A DNA stretch of 64,000 nucleotides, taken from NCBI GenBank assembly GCA_036245805.1, contig BTRK01000003.1, positions 8,308,001-8,372,000 of the forward strand, written 5' to 3'. The notes beneath the pieces were generated by a model. The model searched no databases. It was not told the DNA's origin and worked only from the letters and a program-made list of their open reading frames with translations. A program made the translations under genes and the position numbers. The first letter of the stretch is position 1; each line of letters begins with the position of its first letter. The stretch comes from Pristionchus mayeri (lineage: Eukaryota; Nematoda; Chromadorea; Rhabditida; Neodiplogasteridae). Below, piece after piece: positions 34,823-46,397 of this stretch.

Positions 34823-37800
34823 TTTGTTTAAAATTGTGATACATGAACAAAACAGGGACTTCCATCACTTGCATCCAAATGCATTAGAATAAAGAAATAA
34901 AAACTTGAAAAATCTACAAAAAGCTATTTTAGTAGGTAGCGTTCGAACCAACAACATGCAAAACTTAAAGCAATCGCACAACCAGCGCTACTAGACATAT
35001 TCTTCGAATGTGCTCTATATCGTTCGCTATTCTGAAATCCGCGCCTGCAGAGTTTACGTGGTAAACATTAAGGTCATTTTAGGATCTAAGGAAGCAATTT
35101 TCGCAACTTTTTAGAACGGTTCTGGGATCTCACTAGTGGTCCGTTGGAGCCTGTAAATACGAATATAGCTGACAACGAGTAGTACTTTTGCGGTTCCCTT
35201 GTAAAGTGCAGAACAATATTAGCATTGACCGGTTATCTTAAATCTTGACACGTTTTAAGTTTTAAAGCAAGTTTGGTTGTGTTTCACGAATGGAATATCT
35301 GGGTTGGAATCTCTGATGTGGAGTTTCTCCATCGCCGCACTCGTGAATAACTAGCATAACAAAACGTCATTTCCCTAAAATCTGAGAAATGTCATATTTC
35401 GTGCACTTATTGTCCCTTGCGCCCAAACTATTAAAGTGCATTATTCAACTACTCTTTACTCTTATCCTCCGAGGAATGCTCCCTCAACTATGACATGCGA
35501 AAGGAGGAGGGTGAAGGAGAAAACGGACGAGGCAAGGCACTCAGTTCGTAGAACTTTACAGCCCTAGCGAGTAATTGCCCCTGGTCGACCTATCACTGAT
35601 CCCCTGTCCTCTCACTGACTTGAACTCACGGTTCTCTTTTTCAAAGAATGAAACCCTCAGTTTGATCTCACGGACGCATTCTAAGATTCTAGCAAGATGA
35701 CACGAAAAAGAGTCGAGACTAATCACCTCATTTTCTTCCGCAAGTAATTCCAATCGAATGTCAGAGCATCTCTTTATTAGCACGCTCTTTCAAAAGAGAG
35801 TGAGAGATGCCACTAAACGAAAACGCTCCATTTGCAACGCTTCATTTTGAATGCGATTCCCTACGTTCTGGGACCACTCTGTTTTTTCCGGGCTGTATAC
35901 CCCGAGTAAAATTTTGATTCTACCATATTTGGGTGCTCTATCGGTTTCTCTAACCTTCAAGAAAGTGTGCGAATTGAGAAAACAAATTGAGGAGCGTTAG
36001 GCCATTGCTCTGAACCACAAGTGGTCAGCGGGGAAAAAAGATGATCAGGTTGAGAATATGGCTGTTCGATTTCCACTTGTCCTTTTTGCGCCACTTCAAA
36101 TCATTCCTCGGATAGGGATCGGAATTCGCTTTGCGCTGTCACCATAAATTACGCGCGGATAGATATATTGGCGACCGATAATCGCGCCGATAATAAAAGA
36201 GCGCCCGTTTGGCTGCGAAATTTAAACCGTTTCGTGGTCGGAATTGGAATTAGGTGTTTTTCGAATGAATGAATTACAGCGATTGTAAATGGTTTTCGAA
36301 TGAATTTAACAAAATAGGATGAAAGACATATTAATGTGTGACGACATTGAAGCATTACAGATATTTCTGTAGATATTTCTTCTTTCACGATTTTCGTCCC
36401 TTAGGTGGAGTATACTTTCCCCATTACAAATAATGGGCCTCCGTTGAATTGATAATGCTGATTTTTAGATGCATCAATTTGCATGTAGATGAAATCGTGA
36501 ATATCGATTTTTGTGGAAAAACGAAACTTATGCTTTCCAAAGCAAAATTAAATGTCTTAATTTGTTAAAGTCATTTTTAAACTAAAATCGCTACATCTAG
36601 CCTTAAAGAAGGAGTAACACGAAAAATTAGTTCCATGAGTCATGTCTATGTGGTAATAGAATTTCGAATTCCGATCATGATTCACTTTATCACAGGTATC
36701 ATGAGTCAGTGGAGGAAAAACACAACCCTCGGGAACAATTTCCAACTTTAATTTTTTGTTTTGCTTCATATAATAGTGGTAGCATACACTAGATACAACT
36801 TCTTGAAATTTCTGGATCCCAACCCCCAGAACCGTCATTGTGGAATTTTCCTGTTTTGTACCCGGCTCTACTGTATTTCAGCTCCCAGATGAGCTAGAGA
36901 GCTGGCATTGGGCTCAAAATGCGCAGAAAAATCAGTTTAACAACTTTTATGTTGAAAGGCAGGCCGTAGGAAGTTCATAAACTATGAACAAAAAACTGAA
37001 ATTTCAAATAAAAATAAAATCATAGCATCTCGGTAAGTGACAAACCCAGTGAATTTTATTACAGATTATAGAAGAACAAGTCCATACGCGTTTAGAAAAA
37101 ATTGAAATTCAACTTCAGGGTGGCCTACGCCCGCTGTATAGCTCTGAATGTTGAAAACCATCAATTTCAAATTTTGAAAAATTCACAGCTCGCAGATTTA
37201 TCATACAAATCGATAAGGTAAACCAATTTCCAACAATACTCGATCAATGAAGTTAGGTGATGTTGAAAGAGCACGAAATTTCAGCACTTCAAAAAATTCG
37301 ATTTTCAAGGCATCTCAAAAGCCAAATTCGAGCGCATCCAGCTCACGATTTAGCGTTCCGTGAAAATGAAATCAAATCGTTCTCAATACATTCTACAATC
37401 ATGAATATATTCTGGCATTTTGAGTGTTCCAGCCCATTCCAGACCCGTGATTTAAATTCTCAAACTTGCTGGTTCGTGATCTGAGAAATTTAAAATAATT
37501 ATATTTTGACTAAATGGTAATGGCTCTGGGCTCTTTTCGATCTCTAAAAATCATTTTATGAGCAGAAGAGATAGAAAACACTGATAATGCGAACATAGTG
37601 ACCGTTTAAAAAATATGAAATATATATGAGCATTGAAATTTCGAATTTTGGAATACACTTGAAAATGGCATAAATTTTAACACATTATTCATCTCTATTG
37701 CTCTCAAGATTATTTTTGGAGGTGGAAAATACCTATAATTCATTACAATTTAATTGAATTTGCTCTCGAAATCGCATGATCGACATTGAATGTATTCTAC

Positions 37801-38778
37801 TTCAAAAAAAATGTTCGTTCAAAAAAATCCGAAATTTGAAAGCCAGTGAAAATGCATTGTTGTATTATTCGTTCTAATAGTGAAGGATACTACCATTTTC
37901 TTTTATAAACATTGGGCTCTGGAATGCGTGTGATGTTCAACAGATGCCAAAATTTCGGCAAAAACGCTCTGCTGAATATCGGATTATCGAAAATGAGCCA
38001 AATTGTGGTACTATTGATACCAACATGACTGATATGATTAAATAATACTACAATACATTCTTTAATACAAAATAAAATGCAGTTTCATCTAAATTTCGCT
38101 ATACTTTTTTCTTTGATTCTATCGATCACGTAGATTTGGTCATATTTTACAGGAGTTTGAAAGCACGTGGGAGACTGATTTTGTATTTCTGCATCCATGC
38201 TGAGTACTACTATCATTTCTCGGTTGAAACTATAGGATCTGTTTTAATATAGGTGTTTCTTGGATATCAAAATTTCATCAAAATCGATGATCAGCAAAAC
38301 GAAATTTCAGAAATGGATAATTCTGAGGTACCATTGATGAGAACATGACGCACGCGGTTTAGGAATGTTAAGAACCGTTCGTAGATAGTAAATTGAGTGC
38401 ATTACCTCATAATTTCGATATTTTCCTTTTTTTTCGTTTCTCTCGATTGGGCGCATATATTGGGACTTTGAAAGCACACATGAAGCTCATTATGCATATT
38501 TGAACTCAACGTGAGAACTACTGCACCATCTTGGGCGAAACTATGGGATTTGCAATGCGAATGACCTTTTTGAGATACTAAAATTAACATATAATCGAAG
38601 GTCGAAAAATCGAATTTTCGGAAATGCAACAATTTCAGGTTTTCATGTTTTAATGTATTATATCAAGGTATGAAATGTTTAAAAAATATCTTGTTTAATC
38701 GATTTGCCCATCAAGTGAATGATATGGCTTCAGTTTATCACCCAGGTGCACAGAAGCACTACCTTCGATTCAAAATCC
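34823..38778. other. A/T-rich stretch without a supported gene
   Basis: About 4 kb with only short frames and no chain of exons with coherent phase. The stretch 36600-36700 repeats part of 18060-18150 (ttaaagaaggagtaacacg). From 34935 to 35005, on the minus strand, there is a tRNA-like remnant (tggttcgaac box with TAGTAG/CTACTA outer pairing) too short for a tRNA. Nothing else was recognised. Confidence 0.4.
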
Positions 38779-39224
38779 CCAGACTTTGAAAAAGTGAGAG
38801 TATCCAATTTGGTGTGTGTTCAATACAGGTACGAGTGTACTCCAACGTGTGCATGAAAGCTATGGGATTCCACTCGAAATGGGAGATCTAGATCAAAAAT
38901 ACGAAATATTTTCCCGAAAATATTTTTGAAGTTATGCAGAATTCAATCAAAACAAGTTTTTAGTAGTTTCAGAGTACCCCTACGTTAATGAAAATATGAA
39001 ACAAAGTCCATCTTCTACCATTTAGAAGATACGATTTTCGACTTTTTTGCACTTCATGCGGATTTTCTCACGCATCTTAGGCGGTGACATAAAATATGGG
39101 TCATTTTGTGCAATGCGGGCCCAAGACCCTACTAACTACCAAGTATGGGCTTTGGGTTCTCATTGCTAGAGGACGTGTCCGGGGGGTGGTTGATATGGTC
39201 GAGTCTTACGGAGCGGGTCTCTTA
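38779..39224. mobile_element. Half copy of the 31013 foldback element
   Basis: Matches the central part and right arm of 31013-31784, ending gagcgggtctctta at 39224, with a few small insertions. The left arm is missing, so the copy no longer folds back on itself. Confidence 0.75.
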
Positions 39225-39359
39225 ATCGGCTATTTTTGCTTGAAAATTAATATCTAATCTGTGTTGAACCAATAACACTATAATCAAATTGGAAATGTCT
39301 CACCACGAAAGGGTTGGAAAATGTTATTTTCTTTGCGTTAAAAAAACTTATATATTATT

Positions 39360-39772
39360 ATGTTTCTTTACGATCATCCTACTCCTCGCGAGATGGCTGT
39401 TCTCTATCAGAAGAGACACGAACCGGGGGACTCGAGCGGCTCACGAGGTATGGGACACGGGGTATGGAGCTATGGAATGTATGTGCCAATCAGTGAAAAA
39501 TTTCGGACATTCACAGAGCGAGTTTGTCGCATCTTCCCTTCGTTCACATTCCTTCTGATCCGGCACTAGGTCGGATGAGAACTATGACGTCATGCTGCCT
39601 TTTTGTAGATCAAAAGCGGCAAGACGTCATAGTTCTCATCCGACCTAGTGCCTTCAGACCCGATATCCAGAGCATCGAGAAGAAATTCCATTTCTGTCGC
39701 GAGATTGATATTCGTTCCAACTTCCCCGAGAAGTCCATCTTCTACTCTCCTGCTCTCTTCGTTCACCAGTGA
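39360..39772 (+). CDS. Small or 3'-terminal gene of unknown function, two exons
   Basis: Exon 39360-39478 reads from ATG 39360 through PTPREMAVLYQKRHEPGDSS and ends TAT GGA AT|gtatgt. Exon 39658-39772 follows ttcag and reads PDIQSIEKKFHFCREIDIRS to TGA 39770-39772; phases match (2+1). The residues look like a genuine soluble domain, but I do not recognise the family, and upstream exons may exist. The intron contains a complete 91-bp palindromic MITE whose target duplication overlaps the splice acceptor. Confidence 0.5.
39562..39652. mobile_element. Palindromic MITE, family M9 (copy 1)
   Basis: Begins GGCACTAGGTCGGATGAGAA and ends with its complement at 39652. Flanking nonamers ttctgatcc and ttcagaccc agree at seven of nine positions, consistent with an aged 9-bp target duplication. 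A decayed relative lies at 39905-39993. Confidence 0.75.
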
Positions 39773-41126
39773 ATCACCACACTCTCTCCCTCTGTCTGAC
39801 TCTCCTCGTTTGCCATACCCTCTCTCTTTCTCTGACCGACCAGAGAGTGTGCAAGATACATAGAGTCAAAGGCAATTCTTCTCCCTCTAATCACGCCGTA
39901 TCGTCATTAGGTCGCACGAAAACGATGAGATCATGCCGAATTTTTGTAGATAAAAGGCGGCCTAACGTTATAGTTCTCATCCGACCGAGCGGCTCACGTC
40001 TCGTCAGTTATTCGCCCGCGCCTGCTCCAGGCACTCTCACTTTTACACACTCTCTCGCCTTCTCTTACGTACGAACGTTCACAACGCATTTTTGATCATT
40101 TTTCTTCCAACGATATTCCCTACACTAACATTGGACTAACTCCTTCCAGATGCGAAAACATGACCTTAAACCATCATATCTATGCTATAGTGTGTTGTAA
40201 TGAGTCCAATCCCTTCCAATTTTTTTCTTTCCCCGCACGAGCAAACGGCATTCTATGGCAAATTTCCAGAAAAAATTCGCTTCGAGACCAATTGCTAGAG
40301 AGCATGTACATTCGCGAGAGATTTCCCTCTTTCTCTGCTCTCTCTCATCTCTCGACGACCCCCTGCAAAATGTCGTGCGAGTACAGGGGTGGTTCTTCAT
40401 CTCGCTCCTCTGCATGAATGCACTTCTTCTGTTTCTGGCCACCCCCTCCCTCTCATTTCCCATCCCCATCCATCATTCAGGGGTTGCACGGACTAAATTC
40501 AGAAGAGAATACCTAGAAATGAGTTGGCTAGAATACGGTGAGGGTGGATTGGGGCCAGAAACCGAAGAATTCAGATCATTGGACAAGCAAAAGCTTACCA
40601 AAGGGCTCATCGTAGATTTACATGCAGGGACAATGCAGCAGGCCAGAGCCTCGCTCATGAGTCAGTGTCTGTCGGTTGTCTGTCCCAGAATACTCTGGCA
40701 TACCGTATCCCGCCGACTCTTCACCTATCTACAGTATCGTGCAAAACCAGAAGCGAAAACCCATTGAGTTTGGGGGATTTGGAGCTTTATCGATTGCCAG
40801 TTTACATGAATTGCATCTTTATATCTCGTGGTGAACGTGTGCTAGATTTGCATGGACTAAGAATGAATTATCTTTATCAGCTCATCACAATTGCTACAAC
40901 CTCCTCTCGCCCAGTAATACTTACAAATTGAGACTAGTAAGATAGGGAAAATCACAATTTCATTTTGAAAATCAGGAAAGAAACATGCATTACTTTTAAG
41001 ATATAGTTACCAAATTCGCGTACAAATCAATATATTACAAACCCATTGCATTGCAGGAACAAGCTATCAATAGGCAACTACGGTAAGATACGGTAAGGGA
41101 TACTGTAGGAAGTGGGGGGATATCGA
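39773..41126. other. Intergenic stretch, possible exon near 40490-40760
   Basis: Contains a decayed M9 MITE (39905-39993) and degenerate copies of the CTCTCTCGC hairpin (39778-39852). A plus-strand frame at about 40480-40767 (TKFRREYLEMSWLEYGEG onward) has protein-like composition, but no splice partners were found. Confidence 0.35.
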
Positions 41127-44100
41127 TTAGCAGCACCATCCCTCCTCCTGCATACTCGCTGCGTCGCCGGCCTTCAGCAGTAGAGTTTGCTCCTTCTGGA
41201 AGAGATCAAAGATCAAGGATATTCGATGACTGAATTCAATTACATTGGCTCCAATTAGTCAAAAAATTAAAATTTGATAGCATTTCACTTTTATGTTTCT
41301 GGGTGATTATTTGAAACGAAGCTAACACAGCGAGCGGATCAATCTGTTGAGCGAACGCGAGTAAAAATTATAAATACCCGTTTCAGCAACCGTATCCTCT
41401 CTGTCCAAAACATTCTACCGTATCCCTTTCCTAGCGTACCTTATCCGCCCTCTCCCTCTCGCTCTGGACGTGCATCGCCTTGCTTCGGTGCAAGTGATGC
41501 ACAAGCGTCATGAAGATGCTCTCCACGTGGTCCGCCTCCGATTCCTGCAATGAAAGAGAGAGAAAAGAAATACGGTGTGAATAGATTATTGATTGATTCC
41601 TTATGTGATTCGATCGAAAAATCGTAGGAAATTACAACGATAGTACTGCAAAACAACTGCAAAAATACATGAATAACATTTACACATTCATGTTTCACTA
41701 AACTATCAAAATAAAATGAGAAAACGCAAGTTCAATTTCGTTCTTAGCCAAAGCCAAAAAATTAACATAATCCAAACCTTCTTCGCGGAAGTCTCGAACA
41801 ACGCCATGTTGTTCTTGTCGGCGAAGATCTGGAAAGCAATTAATAATTTTCTGGTATGTGTTTGAATCAAACAAATCGACCATATAATGAAGCTTTATTC
41901 CAACTATGCGACACTCGATTATGTTTGATAATCTTCATCTGGACGTATACTAGTTAGGAAGATCGATATGAAAGAGTACTGATATTTTGATGTTATTATG
42001 GAACTTCAAAAACCAAAAAAACACACCTGTGCTGCATCGGTACTCACGCGATTCGCCGGCGGTTCGAGGTCGCACTTGTTGCCTATGAGGATGCGAGGAA
42101 TCTGAAATTCAATAATTAAGAGGATTATAGAAAAATTAATTCGATTGATTACAATCATGAAGGCTATGTTTTCTGAAAGTTATTAATGAAAATAAATACA
42201 TCAGTAGTTGCTCCTAGTCCGTGCTTCTCGCATTCTTCCAACCAGGCAGGAAGAGAGGAGAAGGAACGAACGTCGGAGACATCGTACACGAACACCTGAT
42301 GATGTAATTAATGACAACCCATCACTTTCATTCCTGCAATAATAGAGAATATATTTGTTTAAATTGAGCCAAATATCCTGACTTTATCAAAGGTTCATTA
42401 AGCTATGCTCTCATATCGAATTCGGGGAACAGAAAACACCGTGGTCATAAATTTCGTAAATTCTGATCTATTATCCTGTTACCCCGCCCTCTGTAAACAT
42501 GGGGCATTTCTAGAAGCAAAAAGATGATCAGTTCATAAATCTCACGACAGCATGGACGTTCCTGTAGTAGTGGGCGACGATCGACTGTCGGTATCTCTCC
42601 TGACCCGCCGTGTCCCACAGTTGCACCTGAAAGGGAGAGATATTATCTTTGAATTCATGAGGTATGCCACTGGAATCTTCATAGCTAAATAATTTTATCC
42701 GGACGCTAGAAGGGCCCTGAACTTTTTTGTCACGGAAGCTAGGTTTGTATGACTTTTTATGACGTAACTTTTTGTCATCTTTTTTCATATTTGCACTTGG
42801 AAGGGAATGTTTGATCAGCAACTAGCATATTTCTAGCAAAATTTATGTAACGTGCTAGAGAAATATAAGGCACTTTTTCACTCAGTGAACATATTTGTGA
42901 ATATCCTTGGCATTAGGCCAAAAATCGAATTCCTCGAAAATGTGCCCACATGTAGTACTCAGTGAGTGTACATGTGGGCACATTTTTTTTCCCGAACTTT
43001 CTCGGAAAAGTTACTGTATCTATTTTTTCCTCTTTCAATCTCGATTGGAACGGCGCATATCCAGAAAGACGCGCCTGCTCATTCTCTCACCCAAGTTTCA
43101 TCTCAAACGGATTCAAATTTAACGATTAATTATGCCACCATATTTTGCGCTGAAATCCTCAAACAGAAATGTGTTTCACTGAATATATTTACTCAATTAA
43201 TTCAATGTGATATAGTGCAAAGGAGAGTGTGACAATTGCTCTTCGCCGTCAGTTGTCTAACCTGACAGGCTGTGAACGACGGAAAGAATTTCAAATATTG
43301 AATATTAGCTCTTTCAGGTGCTAAGGTATTAACCTTTTTATTTCAAATTTGAATTGGGCAAGTTGGTACCCCAAAAATATTACAAAAATTAAAATACCAT
43401 TTTGCGAGAAATTTGAAAAAAATGTGGAATATCTGACCTACGGTACCCAAATCGAACCTGAGGGAAAACCTGAGGAGACGAACAGAAATGTTCAATGTGC
43501 AGACCATCTCAATGCCAAATAATTCAAAACGAATTACATTTTGCATAATCGATTAAATAATCGACATTATAGATCAAGGATAATTATCCTCCTCCCCCCT
43601 GCTCACCTTCAGTGTTTCTCCCTCGAGTGACACGCTTCGCTCGCGGAAATCCACACCGATCGTTGCCTGAAAATTACGAAAAGATAAATTCAAAACTCCC
43701 AATTTATCTCATGTTTCATGATTGCAAGATATTCGGTGTTCCTGAGTAAGATCAATCTCTTCTTCAATCGTGGGGTCAACGAAAAAAGCTTATTTTTTTG
43801 AATTTTTTTAATAGCAGTCTCCGCGGTACAACATTTCTAATAATTTTCTTTATTTACAACCGATAAATCCTCATTTCCATTTGCAATATAAAAAAATGAC
43901 AACCGAAGTAATTATTACAATAAATAATAAACATAATAAATTTTCAATACAAACCTCAGTGAACTCGGGGAATCGTCCGTTGCAGAATCGGAATGAGAGA
44001 CAGGTCTTGCCCACGCCAGCGTCACCCACGATGATCACCTGAGAGAATACAGTGATCTTTGGCCTCTAAAACCTTGGTTTTTGATGGATCATGTACTAGG

Positions 44101-45959
44101 AAGAGAGAGAGAATGATCTTTGATCTCTAGGGAAATTGTTTTTGATGGAAATGAGGCTAAGTTATGTGGCCTATTTATTTAAACATCACATTTAAACCAA
44201 AAAAAATGTTGATAGTGTTATATAGTGTGCATTAATTCGCATGGAAAATTGATGTTTCGTCCACAGTATCGGTGAGTCGATGCCAGAGCAGTAATGAAGA
44301 TGTTCCGCTGACAAATAATTTGAAAAATACCTTGAACGTCCTTTTCCTCTTGGAAGGTAGACTAGAGGCTGCTTGCACGGGCTGTTTGGCCTGCAAATAT
44401 TGACTTTCTCGTCCATTATCTCTCTCATCACACTTTTAGGCACTATCACGCTTTACTATCCATTGATTCATCGATTTCTCCCTCTATGGCATTCAACACT
44501 TATAATTTCTCATTATTTTTTATTGGAGTATTAATTCTTCTTCTATCCAACAAAATTCAACAATTACTCTATCGTAATTATTCAATAGAAGTACTTTAAA
44601 GAAGAGGAGTATATATTATCAGAAACATTCCTCACCTCAGTTGCTGCAGCGGCAGCAGGAACCGCGGTCGCAGCCGCTCCGCCTGGTCCCACTGTGGCAG
44701 GCGGCACTTCGAAGGACGACCGTAGTGTGCTCGTGGGATACGGTACCCGACTCTGAAATCGATTAAAATCTACTTGTAATGGACAACACGAAGAATGCAT
44801 TATAGCTATATCTGGTACATAAAAACAAAGTGATGTTCAGTTGAGCCAGTCCAGGTATAAAAATTACTAAAAGGGGCATTTTTGACAGCGTGAATCAGTG
44901 GTTCAACAATCCGATGTCACAAGGCAGATTCTGACGAGCCAATAATCCTCTACTATCCCGCATAAAATAAATACCAACTACTGTGAGAATAGAATGCGTG
45001 GCAAGATGGTGTCATGATAAAGGGGGGGGGGGGGTTACAAAACGGAAACCGACAAAACGGAAACAAATCACAGCTCCGACCGGATTACACTTAGGGACGC
45101 GAGTTGTTGCATTGTTACCAGTATGAGCTCCACTACATTTCGATATATAAATATTGTCACCAGGCGATATTGAGTTTTACTCCAAATCAACGACCCGGGG
45201 TTCATGGTATGTGGATTTCCATGAACCCCTATACGTTAAAACTCAATATCGCCTGGTGACAAGATTTATATAATGAAATGTAGTGGAGCTCATACTGGTA
45301 ACAATGCAACAAGTCGCAAGTTTCTAAGCCGCATCCCGTAGGAGCTGTGATTTGTTTCCGTTTTGTCGGTTTTCGTTTTGTCACCCCCCCCCCATGACAA
45401 CCATCTTAACGTACATTAAAACTCGCGGAACGGGAACATATTTCTCTTTGAATATTTCTAGAAATTTATCACGGCACCAATTTGCTAAGCATTCTGCTCT
45501 CACAGTACTCACAATGGACGGAAGCACAGCTGCAGCATCTGCGGCCTCGTGCTGGGAGAGGGATGGAGGAGGAGCAGGCGCATTGGGATGAGCGATCTGA
45601 GAAACATTCCATATTTGTATAAAGTAGAGCACGAATCGGATGTAGCGAATGAGAGGAACCAGTGAACATTGCGTTTCACAGTGACTGTATGTGTTACAAA
45701 AAAGGGTAAAGGTGCAGCCACTTCAAGCGGTTGCGGTGGGGCCGACTACTGCTATGATGAGCCCATACAAAAAGAAATGGTCTAGGGAGTCTGCATCAGC
45801 AAATCCATTACGAATGATTCATTCGTCACCAAGCTCATTACGATGCACTCGATAATAGCTGGATTCTGAGAACCTAGAAAAAATCACCTGATGAGTGGAG
45901 AAGCTGAGTGCGGAGGGCGGGAGGGAGGCGGCGAACTGATGGCCCGATGGATCGGCCAT
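41127..45959 (-). CDS. rab-33: Rab33-type small GTPase
   Basis: Twelve exons in coherent phase (high to low): 45888-45959, 45513-45596, 44636-44752, 44331-44390, 43955-44038, 43607-43666, 42546-42626, 42200-42295, 42027-42101, 41778-41828, 41440-41544 and 41127-41195; 317 residues. G motifs: GDAGVGKT (116-123), switch [10 protein letters not shown] (141 on), WDTAGQE (163 on), NKCD (226-229), ETSAK (255-259), and a C-terminal Cys-Cys for geranylgeranylation. The [11 protein letters not shown] and [14 protein letters not shown] wording is characteristic of Rab33, which works in Golgi traffic and autophagy. Residues 1-111 form an unusual Ala/Pro-rich, low-complexity extension, far longer than in vertebrate Rab33. 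Introns hold a foldback element (45003-45408) and a hairpin (42936-42990). It follows taf-11 on the same strand. Confident in family; moderately confident in the first two exons. Confidence 0.9.
42936..42990. repeat. Short hairpin in rab-33 intron
   Basis: Arms aaaatgtgcccacatgta and tacatgtgggcacatttt around a loop of about 15 bases, in the intron between the switch I exon and the WDTAGQE exon. Confidence 0.7.
45003..45408. mobile_element. Foldback element in rab-33 intron, about 406 bp
   Basis: Ends AAGATGGTGTCATG and CATGACAACCATCTT are inverted, each followed inward by a homopolymer G or C run and then by long arms (acaaaacggaaacc, gtagtggagctcatactgg). The centre near 45190-45230 is itself a smaller palindrome (gggttcatg / catgaaccc). 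No coding frame. Confidence 0.75.
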
Positions 45960-46397
45960 CTTTGGAGAGATAAGTAATTTGTACATTTTGTATTTTGAGA
46001 AAGGATCACGAATAGAATCACTGTTTCGAAAACTTGCAAAACTTCATACCAAAGATGAAACGCCAAAAAGACGGCCGATTAAAACTTTAAATAGTGGGAT
46101 ACCCCAAACGCTTCAGGTATTAATTTCTGATCACTGACAGAATTTTGTTAATATCAAGCGCTTCATGTTCATAATTATATTTATTATCACATCTGGACAC
46201 ATAACAAGCGATATTGCAATGGGAAGCTGGATAAAACCAATCGCGAAACACTTTGATTACGCTTTCTCTCGCTGACTTAGATAGCAGTTAATGGGATCAA
46301 ATATACATAGAGGATGAAAAACTACCGCACTCGATGCAGGACACGATAGATGTCAGTTCATAATATTCAGTTGTCGATATTCTACCGTAACTTCCTC

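Noticed and set aside
34935..35005. Possible minus-strand tRNA (tggttcgaac with TAGTAG/CTACTA ends)
   Set aside because: Only about 66 bases, a poor T-stem and no proper anticodon arm; at best a tRNA-derived repeat remnant.
39905..39993. Separate short palindrome
   Set aside because: On inspection it is a decayed member of the M9 MITE family (tcattaggtcg ... ctcatccgaccga), so it is not listed as a new family.
40160..40470. Overlapping frames on both strands near 40200-40470
   Set aside because: Mutual shadows without conserved motifs or coherent splice partners.
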